Positions 14,867 through 24,518 of a stretch of 64,000 nucleotides of DNA are shown here, one piece after another (the stretch's first letter is position 1; the number at the start of each line of letters is the position of its first letter). The notes below the pieces were generated by a model. That model had not been told where the DNA came from. It ran no database searches and saw only the letters and a list, made by a program, of their open reading frames with translations. Made by a program: the position numbers and the translations under genes. Origin of the DNA: Lachnospira multipara ATCC 19207 (GTDB taxonomy: Bacteria > Bacillota > Clostridia > Lachnospirales > Lachnospiraceae); NCBI RefSeq assembly GCF_000424105.1, contig NZ_AUJG01000001.1, positions 62,001 through 126,000 on the forward strand. The letters are read 5' to 3'.

Positions 14867-16612
14867 TTAGTCCATAAGGGCTAGTAAGCCAGTGGTGCTG
14901 ATTCCATTTTCTTTTAGAAGTTCATCTGGCTTAAAGTCTGAATGGAACTCCTTTGTTAAACCTAAGTTCTTAACCTTCATGTCGCTATCACCGTAGAAGG
15001 ACGCGATGCGCTGGCCGTAGCCACCGTCAAGATAGCAATCCTCAATAGTAATAACAAGCTTGTGGTCTTCCTTTAGGGAGTCAAGAAGATCAGTATCAAG
15101 TCCAGTTAAAAATCTAGGGCTAATAACTGTGATCTCCTTACCAGTCTTTTCCTTGTAAGCCTTAGCTGTTTCAAGGGCAACTGGGACTAAGCAACCAACA
15201 GCTACGATAGCGATGTCGCTACCCTTGTTAATCACCTTAGCCTTATTTGTTAAGGAATAATCTGTGTTATCAGCTATGCCATCAGTCGTAAATTTACGTG
15301 GGACGCGAATTGCAACTGGATGTGCCTTCTGGCTTGTGGCATATTTAAACATTTGAACGTATTCTTCCTTACTTGTTGGGGCAAGATAAAGAAGATTTGG
15401 AACGTGGGCAAAGAACTGGATATCACTAAGTGCGATGTGAGTATCAGAGTTCATGCCGTACACTCCTGGGTTTAAAACTAGGATAGTAGCTGGGTTATTA
15501 TTTAAACACAAATCGTGTGATAGCTGATCATAAGTTCTCTGAAGGAATGGAGCCATAGTACCAAATACAGCAGTAGCGCCATTTTTAGCAGCACCACTTG
15601 CCATAGCCATAGCATTTTCCTCGGCAATACCAACGTCAACGAAACGTCCGCGTTTTGCATAACCCTGTCTTTCTTCACCGATAAATCCAAGGGATGCTGG
15701 GGTAGCAGCGTTGAAAATAACGGCTTTATCATCTGTTTCTAATAGCTCTACCAAACTGTCGTGAACTGTTGTGTCCGCTGGCTTAGTAGGCTTATTCTTT
15801 GGTGATCCATCTTCTATGTTAAATGGGCCACCAGCGTGCCAACTTTCTCTGTTTTCTTCAGCATAAGAAAGTCCTTTACCTTTAATAGTATGCACGTGTA
15901 CGACTATTGGATGATCGATGTCCTTAACTTTTTTGAAAACCTCTACGAGGGCAGGAATATTGTGGCCTTCGTCTATGTAAATGTAGTCGAGCCCGAATCC
16001 CTTAAAGAAATTGTTAGGTGCCTCGCCCTTAGTGTCACGTAATTTTTTTAGTGTCTTATAAATTCCACCATGATTTTCAGCAATACTTTGATCGTTATCG
16101 TTAACTACGATGATAAGATTTTTATCGTACTCACCAGCGTAATCCAAGGCTTCAAGGGCCTCGCCACCGGAAAGTGATCCATCACCGATAATTGCGACAA
16201 CATTTTCAGTTCCATTATTCACGTCACGGCCTTTTGCAAGTCCGAGTGCGAGTGAAACCGAAGTGGATGTGTGACCGATCTTAAACTGGTCATGGTCGCT
16301 CTCATTGGGATTAGTGTAACCAGTCACATCGCAAAAATGCTCTGCATCAAGATAGGCTTCTTTTCTACCAGTTAAAATCTTGTGTGGATAGCTTTGATGA
16401 GAGACATCCCATACAAACTTATCTGTTGGCGAATTGAACACGTAGTGTAGTGCAACTGTTAATTCCACCACTCCAAGATTTGGGCCCTTGTGACCACCAA
16501 TATTGCTGATTCTATTAATGACGGCCGCTCTTGTTTCATCTGCAAGTGTCTGCAAATTTTCTATGCTAATTTTCTTAACATCTTCAGGTCCATTTATATT
16601 TTCTAAAAACAT
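14867..16612 (-). CDS. dxs: 1-deoxy-D-xylulose-5-phosphate synthase, short form
   Basis: Thiamine-diphosphate enzyme that condenses pyruvate and glyceraldehyde 3-phosphate, the first step of the MEP isoprenoid pathway. The 581 residues are shorter than the usual 620-640. Seen: WDVSHQSYPHKILTGRKEAY, the TPP motif GDGSLSGGEALEALDYAG ending in NDNDQSIAENHGG, the pyrimidine-domain VDVGIAEENAMAMASGAA and the transketolase C-domain with IEDCYLDGGYGQR. The start has AAAGGAG upstream. It is a single gene with its own terminator. A second, full-length dxs elsewhere in the genome is possible, since short paralogues occur in Lachnospiraceae. Confidence 0.93.
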   Translation of the reverse strand: MFLENINGPEDVKKISIENLQTLADETRAAVINRISNIGGHKGPNLGVVELTVALHYVFNSPTDKFVWDVSHQSYPHKILTGRKEAYLDAEHFCDVTGYTNPNESDHDQFKIGHTSTSVSLALGLAKGRDVNNGTENVVAIIGDGSLSGGEALEALDYAGEYDKNLIIVVNDNDQSIAENHGGIYKTLKKLRDTKGEAPNNFFKGFGLDYIYIDEGHNIPALVEVFKKVKDIDHPIVVHVHTIKGKGLSYAEENRESWHAGGPFNIEDGSPKNKPTKPADTTVHDSLVELLETDDKAVIFNAATPASLGFIGEERQGYAKRGRFVDVGIAEENAMAMASGAAKNGATAVFGTMAPFLQRTYDQLSHDLCLNNNPATILVLNPGVYGMNSDTHIALSDIQFFAHVPNLLYLAPTSKEEYVQMFKYATSQKAHPVAIRVPRKFTTDGIADNTDYSLTNKAKVINKGSDIAIVAVGCLVPVALETAKAYKEKTGKEITVISPRFLTGLDTDLLDSLKEDHKLVITIEDCYLDGGYGQRIASFYGDSDMKVKNLGLTKEFHSDFKPDELLKENGISTTGLLALMD

Positions 16613-16842
16613 AGAAACTCCTTTCGTATATCAAATTATAAGGTCATAAGGCTTTTGCTGCCCTTAAGCCCCTCCCTGCAAAGCTTAGTTCATTTATAGA
16701 CTTTAAACGGGGTTCGGTCAATAGTTTCAAAAAAAATTTTGGAAAAAATTAATAAAGTTGAGCACAATTTTATATTACACTATTTATGTTATGATAAATA
16801 GCGAATATTATTAAGAAAATAAGCACTAAGGAGATTAAGAAA

Positions 16843-17391
16843 ATGTCAAAAAAATTTGCAGTTATAGATACAGAAACAACTTGGAGCGATGAGGTCATGT
16901 CCATCGGCGTGGTTATCGCTTCGGAAGAGGATTTTAAGCCCCTTAGCAGCAACTATTGGATCATCACTGAGGCTGCAAAGAAGGGCGGCATGTACTCTAA
17001 AACTCTTGAAATTCCTGGTATCCCATCTATCAAGACGGACCGCGAAGGAGCCCTCTCCCAGATGAGAGCTTATTTATATGAAAATGAAGTCACTGACCTT
17101 TTGGCCTATAATGCCAATTTTGATAAGCGCCACCTTCCAGAGTTTCGAGATTTCACATGGCGCGACATTTTAAAGCTAGCCGCATACAAACAACACAATC
17201 AAGCAATCCCAGAAAACGCCGAGTGTTGCGGCACCGGCCGACTTAAAAGAAACTATAGAGTTGAGTGCATCCTCTCCATGTTTGGCGAGGTGGATTATAG
17301 GGAAATGCACAACGCCCTCACAGATTCCGAAGATGAGCTACGAATCATGGGATATTTGGGCAAGAGCGTAGGAGAGTATCCGGAAATTTAG
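16843..17391 (+). CDS. DnaQ-like 3'-5' exonuclease
   Basis: A 182-residue DEDDh-fold exonuclease. ExoI is FAVIDTETTWSDEVMSIGVV (D and E metal ligands), ExoII is DLLAYNANFDKRHLP, and ExoIII is MHNALTDSEDELRIM with His and Asp. A GxGxLKxNYRVE segment precedes ExoIII. The length equals a bare nuclease domain without polymerase or helicase fusion. AAGGAG lies upstream. It is divergent from dxs, so the roughly 230-bp spacer should carry promoters for both. Its substrate (DNA repair or RNA trimming) is not evident. Confidence 0.88.
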   Translation: MSKKFAVIDTETTWSDEVMSIGVVIASEEDFKPLSSNYWIITEAAKKGGMYSKTLEIPGIPSIKTDREGALSQMRAYLYENEVTDLLAYNANFDKRHLPEFRDFTWRDILKLAAYKQHNQAIPENAECCGTGRLKRNYRVECILSMFGEVDYREMHNALTDSEDELRIMGYLGKSVGEYPEI

Positions 17392-17518
17392 AGCTAGGAG
17401 CGGTATATTTACATTTCCTTAATCTTCCAATATAATATAAGTAGATAATTTCGTGATAACAATTGGTCGTTTTGTAGAAATATTGCTTAGTCTAGGATAT
17501 TTCTAGATTGGAGGCTCT

Positions 17519-18157
17519 ATGGAAAATAATAAGAAGGCAATGTATAAATTAAGTTATGGACTCTTTGTCTGTACAGTAAAGGACGGGGATAAGCTCAATG
17601 GCTGTATTACAAATACAGCAATACAGCTAGCTTCCGATCCTAATTTGATTTCCGTTTCCCTAAATAAAGCAAACCTTACGCATGACATTTTAAAAAAGAC
17701 AAAGGTTTGCAACATCTCAGTTTTAAGCCAAGAGGCGGACTTTGAAACCTTTAAGCATTTCGGTTTCCAGTCCGGTCGCGACGTCAACAAGTTTGCGGAC
17801 AGCTACGACAAGTCCAATTATGTAATGGCGGATAACGGAATTCCTGTGATTACTAAGGGTGTCAACGCTTGCTTCTTGCTAGAAGTTAAGCAGATGATTG
17901 ACTTGGGCTCACACACGCTTTTCATCTGCCAGCCAAGTCTTATGACGGTGCTATCAGAGGCGAAGTCCTGCAGTTACGAGTATTATCAGGAAAATATAAA
18001 GCCAAAGCCTGAGAAGGTTGGCGAAACTCCAAAGGGAGAAACTATTTGGAAGTGCACAATTTGCGGCTATGAGTATGTGGGCGAGGACATGCCAGATGAC
18101 TTTATTTGCCCAATTTGTAAGCATCCAAAGGATGATTTTGAAAAATTTGTTAGATAA
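17519..18157 (+). CDS. flavin reductase-like protein with C-terminal rubredoxin domain
   Basis: A 212-residue fusion. Residues 1-150 form an FMN-binding flavin-reductase (flavoredoxin) domain, with LSYGLFVCTVKDGDKLNGCI, SDPNLISVSLNKANLTHDIL and the FQSGRDVNKF segment. Residues 165-212 form a rubredoxin with two CxxC knuckles, CTICGY and CPICKH, and the usual GEDMPDDFICPICK. Such high-molecular-weight rubredoxins shuttle electrons to flavodiiron oxygen or NO reductases in anaerobes. No flavodiiron gene lies nearby. GGAGG stands before the ATG. Confidence 0.92.
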   Translation: MENNKKAMYKLSYGLFVCTVKDGDKLNGCITNTAIQLASDPNLISVSLNKANLTHDILKKTKVCNISVLSQEADFETFKHFGFQSGRDVNKFADSYDKSNYVMADNGIPVITKGVNACFLLEVKQMIDLGSHTLFICQPSLMTVLSEAKSCSYEYYQENIKPKPEKVGETPKGETIWKCTICGYEYVGEDMPDDFICPICKHPKDDFEKFVR

Positions 18158-18237
18158 GCAGGGAAGTAAGTAATTGAGCGGGCTTTGTCCATTTGCTATA
18201 ATAAATAAAAAAGTGATTGATTGGAGAAAATGCAACG

Positions 18238-19212
18238 ATGAAGGCTTATTACCACCTACCGGGCTTGTTTGAATTTTATGATTTTTATAAGGAGTTTCTC
18301 TCTCTCTGGAAAAATCATAGAGAATTCTTTTATGATTGGTGCGAAATTGGCTCCATCTACGGCGCTCCGGCAGATGCCCTATGGGGCGGAGGTCGAGTAG
18401 GTTTTGGTGATGCAAATGCAACAAAAGTCGCACAACTTCTAAGAGAATACAACATCAGCGCCCGCCTAACTTTCAGCAATTCCAAGCTTCGTAAGGAACA
18501 CTTGTCCGATTATGTTTGCAATAAGTTATGTGAGATTTCTGAAGAAAATGGACAAACTACAGAAGCTTGCGATGTCCGAAAAGTTCAAAATTCCCATGAG
18601 GATGAGAATGTCCAAAATTCTCGAGAGGCTATAGGCGTTCAAAACGGTGTCATCCTACACTCCGACCTGCTACTTGATTACCTAAAGGAAAAGTATCCTT
18701 CCCTTTATTTCGTGTCTTCTACAACTAAGGTCCTAACTGACTTTAAGGACTTAGAGGCAGAAGTTAAAAGAGAAGATTTCAAATTTGTGGTACCAGACTT
18801 TAGACTTAATAAGTCCTTTGATAAACTTGGCAAACTAGAGCAGAAGTACAAGGACAAGCTTGAATTCTTGTGTAATGAATGTTGCTATTTTGGTTGCACT
18901 GACAGAAAAGCTTGTTATGAAAACGTAAGTCTTAAGGCTCTTGGTGAGACGGAGGAAGATCATATTTGCAAGGCTCCCAATTCTAAGATTGGTTATCGCT
19001 TCTCCGATGCCATGAAGAATCCAGGATTTATCAGCCTTGATGACATTCAAAATGTATATATGCCTATGGGCTTTTCTCAATTTAAAATTGAGGGGCGTAG
19101 CCTTGGCAGCGCCATAGTTTTAGAGTTTCTATTATATTACATGGTAAAACCAGAATATCAGTTAAGAGTAAGAGAAGAGATGTATTTAGATAGTAGCCTA
19201 GATTTATTCTAG
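18238..19212 (+). CDS. uncharacterised protein, possibly U32-peptidase-like
   Basis: A 324-residue protein of unknown function. I start at the ATG at 18238, with GGAG about 12 bp upstream; a TTG at 18217 would add seven residues without a better site. The order of segments (YGAPADALWGGGRVGF, ARLTFSNSKL, a strand with LYFVSSTTKVLTDF, FVVPDFRLNKSF, then LEFLCNECCYFGCTDRKACY and a C-terminal GFSQFKIEGRSLGSA) resembles the barrel of peptidase U32-like proteins, with a cysteine cluster that could bind metal. The middle, roughly residues 98-137, is low-complexity with repeated VQNS. A terminator overlaps the 3' end. Confidence 0.8.
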   Translation: MKAYYHLPGLFEFYDFYKEFLSLWKNHREFFYDWCEIGSIYGAPADALWGGGRVGFGDANATKVAQLLREYNISARLTFSNSKLRKEHLSDYVCNKLCEISEENGQTTEACDVRKVQNSHEDENVQNSREAIGVQNGVILHSDLLLDYLKEKYPSLYFVSSTTKVLTDFKDLEAEVKREDFKFVVPDFRLNKSFDKLGKLEQKYKDKLEFLCNECCYFGCTDRKACYENVSLKALGETEEDHICKAPNSKIGYRFSDAMKNPGFISLDDIQNVYMPMGFSQFKIEGRSLGSAIVLEFLLYYMVKPEYQLRVREEMYLDSSLDLF

Positions 19213-19224
19213 GCTACTTTTTTC
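19192..19224 (+). terminator. terminator overlapping the stop codon
   Basis: AGTAGCCTAGA (19192-19202) pairs perfectly with TCTAGGCTACT (19208-19218), followed by T-rich sequence. The stop codon TAG of the upstream gene lies inside the 3' arm. Confidence 0.85.
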
Positions 19225-19406
19225 CAATTAAATTTTATCAAATTATATATCCCACAAATCCCACCAACACTAGATTTCCCCAAAAATCACCTCTGTTAGT
19301 TAAAAAATTTAATACTGAAAAATCTCACAATCTTTGTTATACTATTATGCATGTCTAAAAATTAGATGTGATAAATAGATATTATTTAATGAAGGAAGAA
19401 GAGTAT

Positions 19407-20945
19407 ATGGAATTTACTAATACGATTTGGTCATTACTTCCACCACTTATTGCCATTATCTTGGCATTGATTACAAAAGAAGTATATTCATCACTATTTG
19501 TTGGTATTCTTACAGGTGGATTATTATTTGCAGGTTTTAATGTTTCCGTGGCTATGAAGCACATTTTCGTAGACGGAATGATTGGACAGCTATCAGATAG
19601 CTGGAACGTAGGTATTCTCGTGTTCCTAGTAATTCTAGGAAGTATGGTAATGCTTATGAATAGAGCCGGAGGTTCCTCAGCCTTTGGTAAATGGGCAGTT
19701 AAGCACGTAAAGACTAAGAGAGGTGCGCAGTTTGCTACTATTATTCTTGGTGTATTGATTTTTATCGATGATTATTTTAACTGTCTTACAGTTGGTTCCG
19801 TTATGAGACCAGTTACAGATAAGCATGGCATTTCTAGAGAAAAGCTTGCTTACCTTATTGATGCAACAGCAGCTCCTATCTGTATCATCTCCCCAATTTC
19901 TTCTTGGGCAGCAGCAGTTACAGGTTTCGTAGATGGAGCTAATGGACTTTCTCTCTTTGTTAGAGCAATTCCTTATAATTTCTATGCTTTACTTACTCTT
20001 GTAATGATGATTGTTATTACTAATATGAAGTTTGATTATGGTTCAATGAGTTTAGCTGAGTTAAATCATATGGTTGAGAATAGAAAGAACAAGAAGAAGG
20101 ATGCAGCAAGTTTAACAGGTGCTGAAGATCAGCCACATCCTCCAATTTCACAAAATGGTAGAGTTATTCACTTGGTTCTTCCAATAGTATCTCTTATTGT
20201 ATGTTGTGTAATCGGTATGATTTATACTGGTGGTTTCTTTAGTGGCGCAGATTTCGTTACTGCATTTTCAAATTCAGATGCATCTGTAGGCTTAGTTTAC
20301 GGTTCGGCAGTGGCACTAGTTATTACAATTGTTTTCTTTGTGGCAACTAGAGTGCTTAGCTTTAATGATTGTATGAATGCAATCCCAGAAGGCTTTAAGA
20401 GTATGGTGCCTGCGATTTTAGTTTTAACTTTCGCATGGACACTTAAGGCAATGACAGATTCCCTTGGAGCATCAACTTATGTTGGCGGTGTTGTGGCAAA
20501 TGTAGCAGGTAACGGTGCTGTAATGAGCTTACTTCCAGCGCTTGTTTTCCTTGTGGGAATTTTCCTTGCATTTGCAACAGGTACATCTTGGGGAACTTTC
20601 GGAATCTTAATTCCTATCGTAGTAAACCTTTTTGGTGGGGATATAAACAACGAGCTTATGATTATTTCTATTTCAGCTTGTATGGCTGGTGCTGTTTGTG
20701 GTGATCATTGTTCACCAATTTCAGATACTACAATCATGGCTTCAGCAGGTGCAGGTTGCGAACATATGCGACACGTAACTACACAGCTTCCATATGTTTT
20801 TACAGTTGCAACAGTTTCACTTGTTTCTTATGTAATCGCAGGTTTTGTAAAGAACTGGTTTATAAGCTTATTTGTTTCTATTGTACTTATGATTTTAACT
20901 TTAGTTGTAATTAAGAAAATCAGTCAAAAAAAGACTTCTAATTAA
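19407..20945 (+). CDS. Na+/H+ antiporter NhaC family protein
   Basis: A 512-residue polytopic transporter of the NhaC/ion transporter superfamily. I start at 19407 (MEFTNTIWSLLPPLIAIILA), preceded by GGAAGAAGAG, rather than the upstream in-frame ATG. Conserved stretches include ALITKEVYSSLFVGILTGG, FIDDYFNCLTVGSVMRPVTD, KLAYLIDATAAPICIISPIS and the C-terminal FATGTSWGTFGILIPI and CGDHCSPISDTTIMASAGAG. Roughly twelve membrane segments. Some members move lysine, malate or tyrosine instead of H+, so the substrate is provisional. Monocistronic, ending at a strong terminator. Confidence 0.9.
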   Translation: MEFTNTIWSLLPPLIAIILALITKEVYSSLFVGILTGGLLFAGFNVSVAMKHIFVDGMIGQLSDSWNVGILVFLVILGSMVMLMNRAGGSSAFGKWAVKHVKTKRGAQFATIILGVLIFIDDYFNCLTVGSVMRPVTDKHGISREKLAYLIDATAAPICIISPISSWAAAVTGFVDGANGLSLFVRAIPYNFYALLTLVMMIVITNMKFDYGSMSLAELNHMVENRKNKKKDAASLTGAEDQPHPPISQNGRVIHLVLPIVSLIVCCVIGMIYTGGFFSGADFVTAFSNSDASVGLVYGSAVALVITIVFFVATRVLSFNDCMNAIPEGFKSMVPAILVLTFAWTLKAMTDSLGASTYVGGVVANVAGNGAVMSLLPALVFLVGIFLAFATGTSWGTFGILIPIVVNLFGGDINNELMIISISACMAGAVCGDHCSPISDTTIMASAGAGCEHMRHVTTQLPYVFTVATVSLVSYVIAGFVKNWFISLFVSIVLMILTLVVIKKISQKKTSN

Positions 20946-20962
20946 TTAGTGTACTATTAAAA

Positions 20963-20998
20963 AATGGTAAAGTGTGAATGCGCACTTTACCATTTTTA
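20963..20998 (+). terminator. terminator of the NhaC gene
   Basis: AATGGTAAAGTGTG pairs with CGCACTTTACCATT around AATG, followed by a short T-run. Confidence 0.9.
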
Positions 20999-21104
20999 TA
21001 TATATGTAATTTTTTATATATACATGAGCTAATGCATGTGCTATAATGATAATTAATCAAGATACGTGAATAATAATTGAATATAGCATATGGAGGTACT
21101 GAAG

Positions 21105-23141
21105 ATGCAAAATACTAAGTCAAGTGATTCTGTGAAAGTAAGTAACAGTATTAAAACCAGATTAATGTGCATTATGGTTTCATTGGTTATAATTCCTTTA
21201 GTTATAGCTATTGTAATTAGCTATAATTCTGCAACTAATAAATCAAAAAATGATGCACTAGATTTATTACATGCAAATACGAATTTTGTAAAATCTGAGT
21301 TTGAGGCAGCAATTAATAATAATTTAGCAGTTATTGAAACTGTTACAACTGCACCGAGTACGGTAGCATTTTTAAAAACCTATAATACGGGCTCACCTAT
21401 CATTTCAGTAGAAACAATTCAGAAACAGTTAGATAGTATTGATGCCATAATTAATGATGGTAATGCCTGTATTTTAACAGGATTAGATGGAAATCAGATT
21501 GCTAGAACTGATGGTGGTAAACTTTCTAATGTAGCAGATAGAGAGTATTTCACAACTTGTGTAAGCACAAAGAAGTATGCATTTTCTGATGTAATGGTAA
21601 GTAAGGGTACTGGATCAAGAATATCCGTAATTATAGTACCTGTTCTAGATGCCGCAACAGGTGAAGTAGTTGGTACTATTCAAAGAAATTTTGACCTAAA
21701 TTATTTTCATGACATTTTAGCAGATAAAATTGAAATGGGTGTTATTGTTGATACAAAGGGTATTGTTGCAGCCGATGCCGCTCAGGAATTAACAGCAGAA
21801 GATGAGGAAATTGATAGAAGTAATGCTGAGTTTATGAAATCAAGCAGCTCAAGTGGTCAGTTTGAATCATACGAATCCATTCCTGGACAAAAGAGTGGAA
21901 AAGCTTACATTAGTTGGGCAAGAAGTGAGATTACAGGATGGACTGTGGTAGTAGTTGCTAAGGATTCTGATATCATGGCAGAAGCTGTAAAATCTTCTAT
22001 AATAATTGTAATTGTAGGCGTTTTCTTAATTATAATTTGTGTAATCATTTCATTAATTTCAGCAAATGGATTTGTTAAGCCAATTATAGATATTAATAAA
22101 TCAGTTTCTACTTTGGCTGATGGTCGATTTGAAGTTATTGATAATTATAGTGGCAAGAAAGATGAAATTGGATTAATTGTTCGTAATTTTAATAGCGTAA
22201 TTAATAAATTAGATGATATCGTTAGAAAAATTAAGGAAACATCAAATACAGTTACCGACTCTTCAGAAAATCTTGCAGATATGGCAACTCAGATTTCAGG
22301 GGCAACTGATAGTGTTGCATATGCAGTGCAAGATATAGCAACAGGAGCAATACAGCAGGCTGAAGAGATTCAGGCTGCGGCTGAAAATGTTAACAGAATC
22401 ACAGAGGCAGTAAATGGCGTAAAAGACGCAGCTAAGAGTGTTTCAAACGTAACAGTTCAGATGAAAAAAGCATCAGAAATCTCTAGCAAGTCACTTCGTT
22501 TCTTATATGATACAAGTACAGCAATGACAGGAAAGATCGACGAAATTGGAAAGACAATTTCAGCTACTAAAGATGCCGTTGCCAATATTAATGAAAGAGT
22601 AGATGGAATTGCAGATATTGCAACTCAGACAAATTTACTTTCTCTTAATGCATCAATTGAGGCAGCACGTGCCGGTGAGGCTGGTAAGGGCTTTGCAGTC
22701 GTTGCTGAAGAAATTAGAAAACTTGCAGATGATTCTAATTCATTAGCTCAATCAATTAGAGTTGAGATGGATGTTTTACTTAGTCAGTCAGAAGCAGCAG
22801 TTAATGCGGCAAATGAAGTAAAGGCCGGAAATGTAGAACAAGAAAGCGCAATCCAGGAAACACTTGAATCAGTTAATGGAATGTTAGAAGATATCTCAAC
22901 AACTGTTGATGGCGTAAAGAATATTACAGAAGATGCAGAAGTTTGCGTAAATTCTAATAACGAAGTTTCTGAATCAATGACATCATTGTCAGCAATTTCC
23001 GAAGAAAATGCATCATCTGCCGAAACAACAGGAGCTTCAGTAGAAGAGCTCTCTGCCACAGTTTCAGATCTTGCAAAATCAGCTAATGATTTGAAAGACG
23101 TCGCAGAGCAACTCAATAATGACATTAGTTTCTTTAAGTAG
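21105..23141 (+). CDS. methyl-accepting chemotaxis protein with dCache sensor
   Basis: A 678-residue chemoreceptor. I choose the ATG at 21105 because GGAGGT lies seven bases upstream, inside the longer frame. Membrane helix at about residues 20-42; a roughly 240-residue extracytoplasmic dCache-type domain, with [40 protein letters not shown] and the membrane-proximal [19 protein letters not shown]; second helix near 295-318; HAMP; and a signalling domain with the tip [20 protein letters not shown]. It differs from the receptor at the left edge by its large double-Cache sensor. dCache domains bind amino acids and similar small metabolites. Confidence 0.93.
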   Translation: MQNTKSSDSVKVSNSIKTRLMCIMVSLVIIPLVIAIVISYNSATNKSKNDALDLLHANTNFVKSEFEAAINNNLAVIETVTTAPSTVAFLKTYNTGSPIISVETIQKQLDSIDAIINDGNACILTGLDGNQIARTDGGKLSNVADREYFTTCVSTKKYAFSDVMVSKGTGSRISVIIVPVLDAATGEVVGTIQRNFDLNYFHDILADKIEMGVIVDTKGIVAADAAQELTAEDEEIDRSNAEFMKSSSSSGQFESYESIPGQKSGKAYISWARSEITGWTVVVVAKDSDIMAEAVKSSIIIVIVGVFLIIICVIISLISANGFVKPIIDINKSVSTLADGRFEVIDNYSGKKDEIGLIVRNFNSVINKLDDIVRKIKETSNTVTDSSENLADMATQISGATDSVAYAVQDIATGAIQQAEEIQAAAENVNRITEAVNGVKDAAKSVSNVTVQMKKASEISSKSLRFLYDTSTAMTGKIDEIGKTISATKDAVANINERVDGIADIATQTNLLSLNASIEAARAGEAGKGFAVVAEEIRKLADDSNSLAQSIRVEMDVLLSQSEAAVNAANEVKAGNVEQESAIQETLESVNGMLEDISTTVDGVKNITEDAEVCVNSNNEVSESMTSLSAISEENASSAETTGASVEELSATVSDLAKSANDLKDVAEQLNNDISFFK

Positions 23142-23207
23142 AATCTGTGAAGCTGAGAGACTTAGTTTTAACATGTGACAAGTGAAATATTAGGAGAATA
23201 AAATAGA

Positions 23208-23256
23208 AAGACTCCCTCCCTATCTGGCCTGAAGGCTAGAAAGGGAGGGAGTTTTG
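23208..23256 (+). terminator. terminator-like hairpin after the dCache receptor
   Basis: ACTCCCTCCCT (23211-23221) pairs perfectly with AGGGAGGGAGT (23242-23252), enclosing a small GCCT/AGGC stem, followed by four T. It is symmetrical and could act on either strand. Confidence 0.75.
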
Positions 23257-23410
23257 TGCTGTTCCGGGGGTGTGCTGTTCCGGGAGTTTTGTAGTGTTCC
23301 GGGAATTTTACCACTGCCGGGATGGGCTTGATTTCTCTGTGCTGTTGGAGAGGTGCAGTGTGCCGGGGGGTTGCCACTGCCGGGATGGAGTTTGTTTCCT
23401 CCGGCAAGTA
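23256..23410. repeat. GC-rich short direct repeats
   Basis: TGCTGTTCCGGG occurs at about 23260 and 23274, with a variant TAGTGTTCCGGG at 23290. CCACTGCCGGGATGG occurs at about 23311 and 23374. The G+C content is far above the surroundings. No coding signal is visible. Confidence 0.65.
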
Positions 23411-23433
23411 CCATCTCTCCGGGGAGCTATCTC

Positions 23434-23549
23434 TTGATTGCCCTAATTCGATAAAATCAGGCAAAAAGGATTAGTTTTTTAGTTTTAAAAAAAGTCGTTT
23501 TTTCAAAACTAATCCTTTTTAATATAAAAGTGTTGATTAGGGCAATCAA
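23434..23549. repeat. 116-bp MITE-like palindrome
   Basis: Perfect 14-bp terminal inverted repeats, TTGATTGCCCTAAT (23434-23447) and ATTAGGGCAATCAA (23536-23549). Inside is a second perfect 16-bp inverted pair, AAAAAGGATTAGTTTT (23463-23478) and AAAACTAATCCTTTTT (23505-23520). The element has no reading frame. No clear target duplication can be seen by eye. It would fold into one long interrupted hairpin. Confidence 0.8.
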
Positions 23550-23589
23550 AACTTGCTTTAAAGGGTCTTATTTCCAGGGGTGTAGGACT

Positions 23590-23840
23590 AGCGGAAAAAA
23601 AGATGCCGAAAGGGATTAAAAAGCAACTTGCTAAATCGGGGAAGCGTTGACCTAACGGGAGTAAAAGAAGCCGCTAGGGTCAATGAATCCCGGAAGAGGC
23701 ATAGATACTGACTTTCAGGGAGGTAATCAATCCCAATGCAGTAAATAAGCAAGTTGGGGGCGCCCCAGAAGCTTGATTTTACCGAAAGAAATCCAGTTCC
23801 GGAAAGAAATAAGCTTAATAAAGCAAGTTGGAATTCTATT
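23590..23840. repeat. degenerate copies of the AAGCAAGTT / CCGTTAGGTCAAC repeat family
   Basis: GTTGACCTAACGG near 23645 is the reverse complement of the CCGTTAGGTCAAC found in the 104-bp tandem units at 14341-14665. CCGCTAGGGTCAATG lies near 23670. AAGCAAGTTG occurs near 23748 and 23822, and the complement-like AAGCAACTTGCTA near 23623. This links two intergenic regions 9 kb apart to one repeat family. Nothing else is recognisable before the gene at 23907. Confidence 0.6.
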
Positions 23841-23906
23841 TCACTAAACAAAAGCAAATGTTATAATTGACTTTAGTAAGATATGTATAAATCGTAGGAG
23901 GCTTCC

Positions 23907-24518
23907 ATGCAAGACATCACAACAAACTACTACAACACAAATGCCAAAGTCTTCATAGAAGGCACCATGGCAGCAGATGTAAGCAACCTTCGGGAAAGAT
24001 TCTTAAGCTACATTCCTAAAGAAGGCTACATTCTTGATTGGGGATGTGGTAGCGCTAGAGATAGCCTAGCTTTCATAGAGCAGGGTTATAGGGTGGATGC
24101 AGTGGATAAATCCAAAGAGCTTTGTGAATTAGCAAGGCTAAATTTAGGACTTGCTGTGGATAATCAAGACTTTTTAGAGTTAGAGGCTGTTGATAAGTAC
24201 GATGGAATCTGGGCATGCGCTTCTTTACTTCATGCAAGTAGGGAAGAGTTGCCGGAGATTTTTAGAATAGCAAAGAGAGCATTAAAGCCTGATGGGGTTA
24301 TATATGCCTCTTTTAAATATGGAGATTTTGAGGGCGAAAGAAATGGTAGATTTTTTACAGATGTGACCTTAGAAGCCTTTGAAAAAATTTTACCTGACAT
24401 TAATAGAGCGAATGATAAATATAAGCTAGAATTAATGGAAAACTGGATAACTTGTGATGTTAGAGAATCAAGAGGGGACGAGAAATGGCTGAATTTGATT
24501 TTGAAAAAAGTGGACTAA
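23907..24518 (+). CDS. class I SAM-dependent methyltransferase (TehB-like)
   Basis: A 203-residue Rossmann-fold methyltransferase. Motif I is ILDWGCGSARDSLAFIEQGY, motif II VDAVDKSKELCELA, a post-motif-III ASLLHASREELPEI, then YASFKYGDFEGERNGRFF. It resembles the small-molecule methyltransferases annotated TehB-like. No target-recognition domain or DNA-methylase NPPY motif is seen, so it is not an obvious DNA methyltransferase. RBS TAGGAGG. Its end overlaps the HNH gene by 34 bp, so the two are cotranslated. Confidence 0.9.
   Translation: MQDITTNYYNTNAKVFIEGTMAADVSNLRERFLSYIPKEGYILDWGCGSARDSLAFIEQGYRVDAVDKSKELCELARLNLGLAVDNQDFLELEAVDKYDGIWACASLLHASREELPEIFRIAKRALKPDGVIYASFKYGDFEGERNGRFFTDVTLEAFEKILPDINRANDKYKLELMENWITCDVRESRGDEKWLNLILKKVD

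Noticed and set aside
14601-14870. 89-residue plus-strand frame before dxs
   Set aside because: It runs through a repeat and the dxs terminator, is low-complexity and has no ribosome site.
22784-23125. Minus-strand frame of 113 residues
   Set aside because: It is antisense to the conserved signalling domain of the chemoreceptor; Ser-rich translation is typical of a shadow frame.
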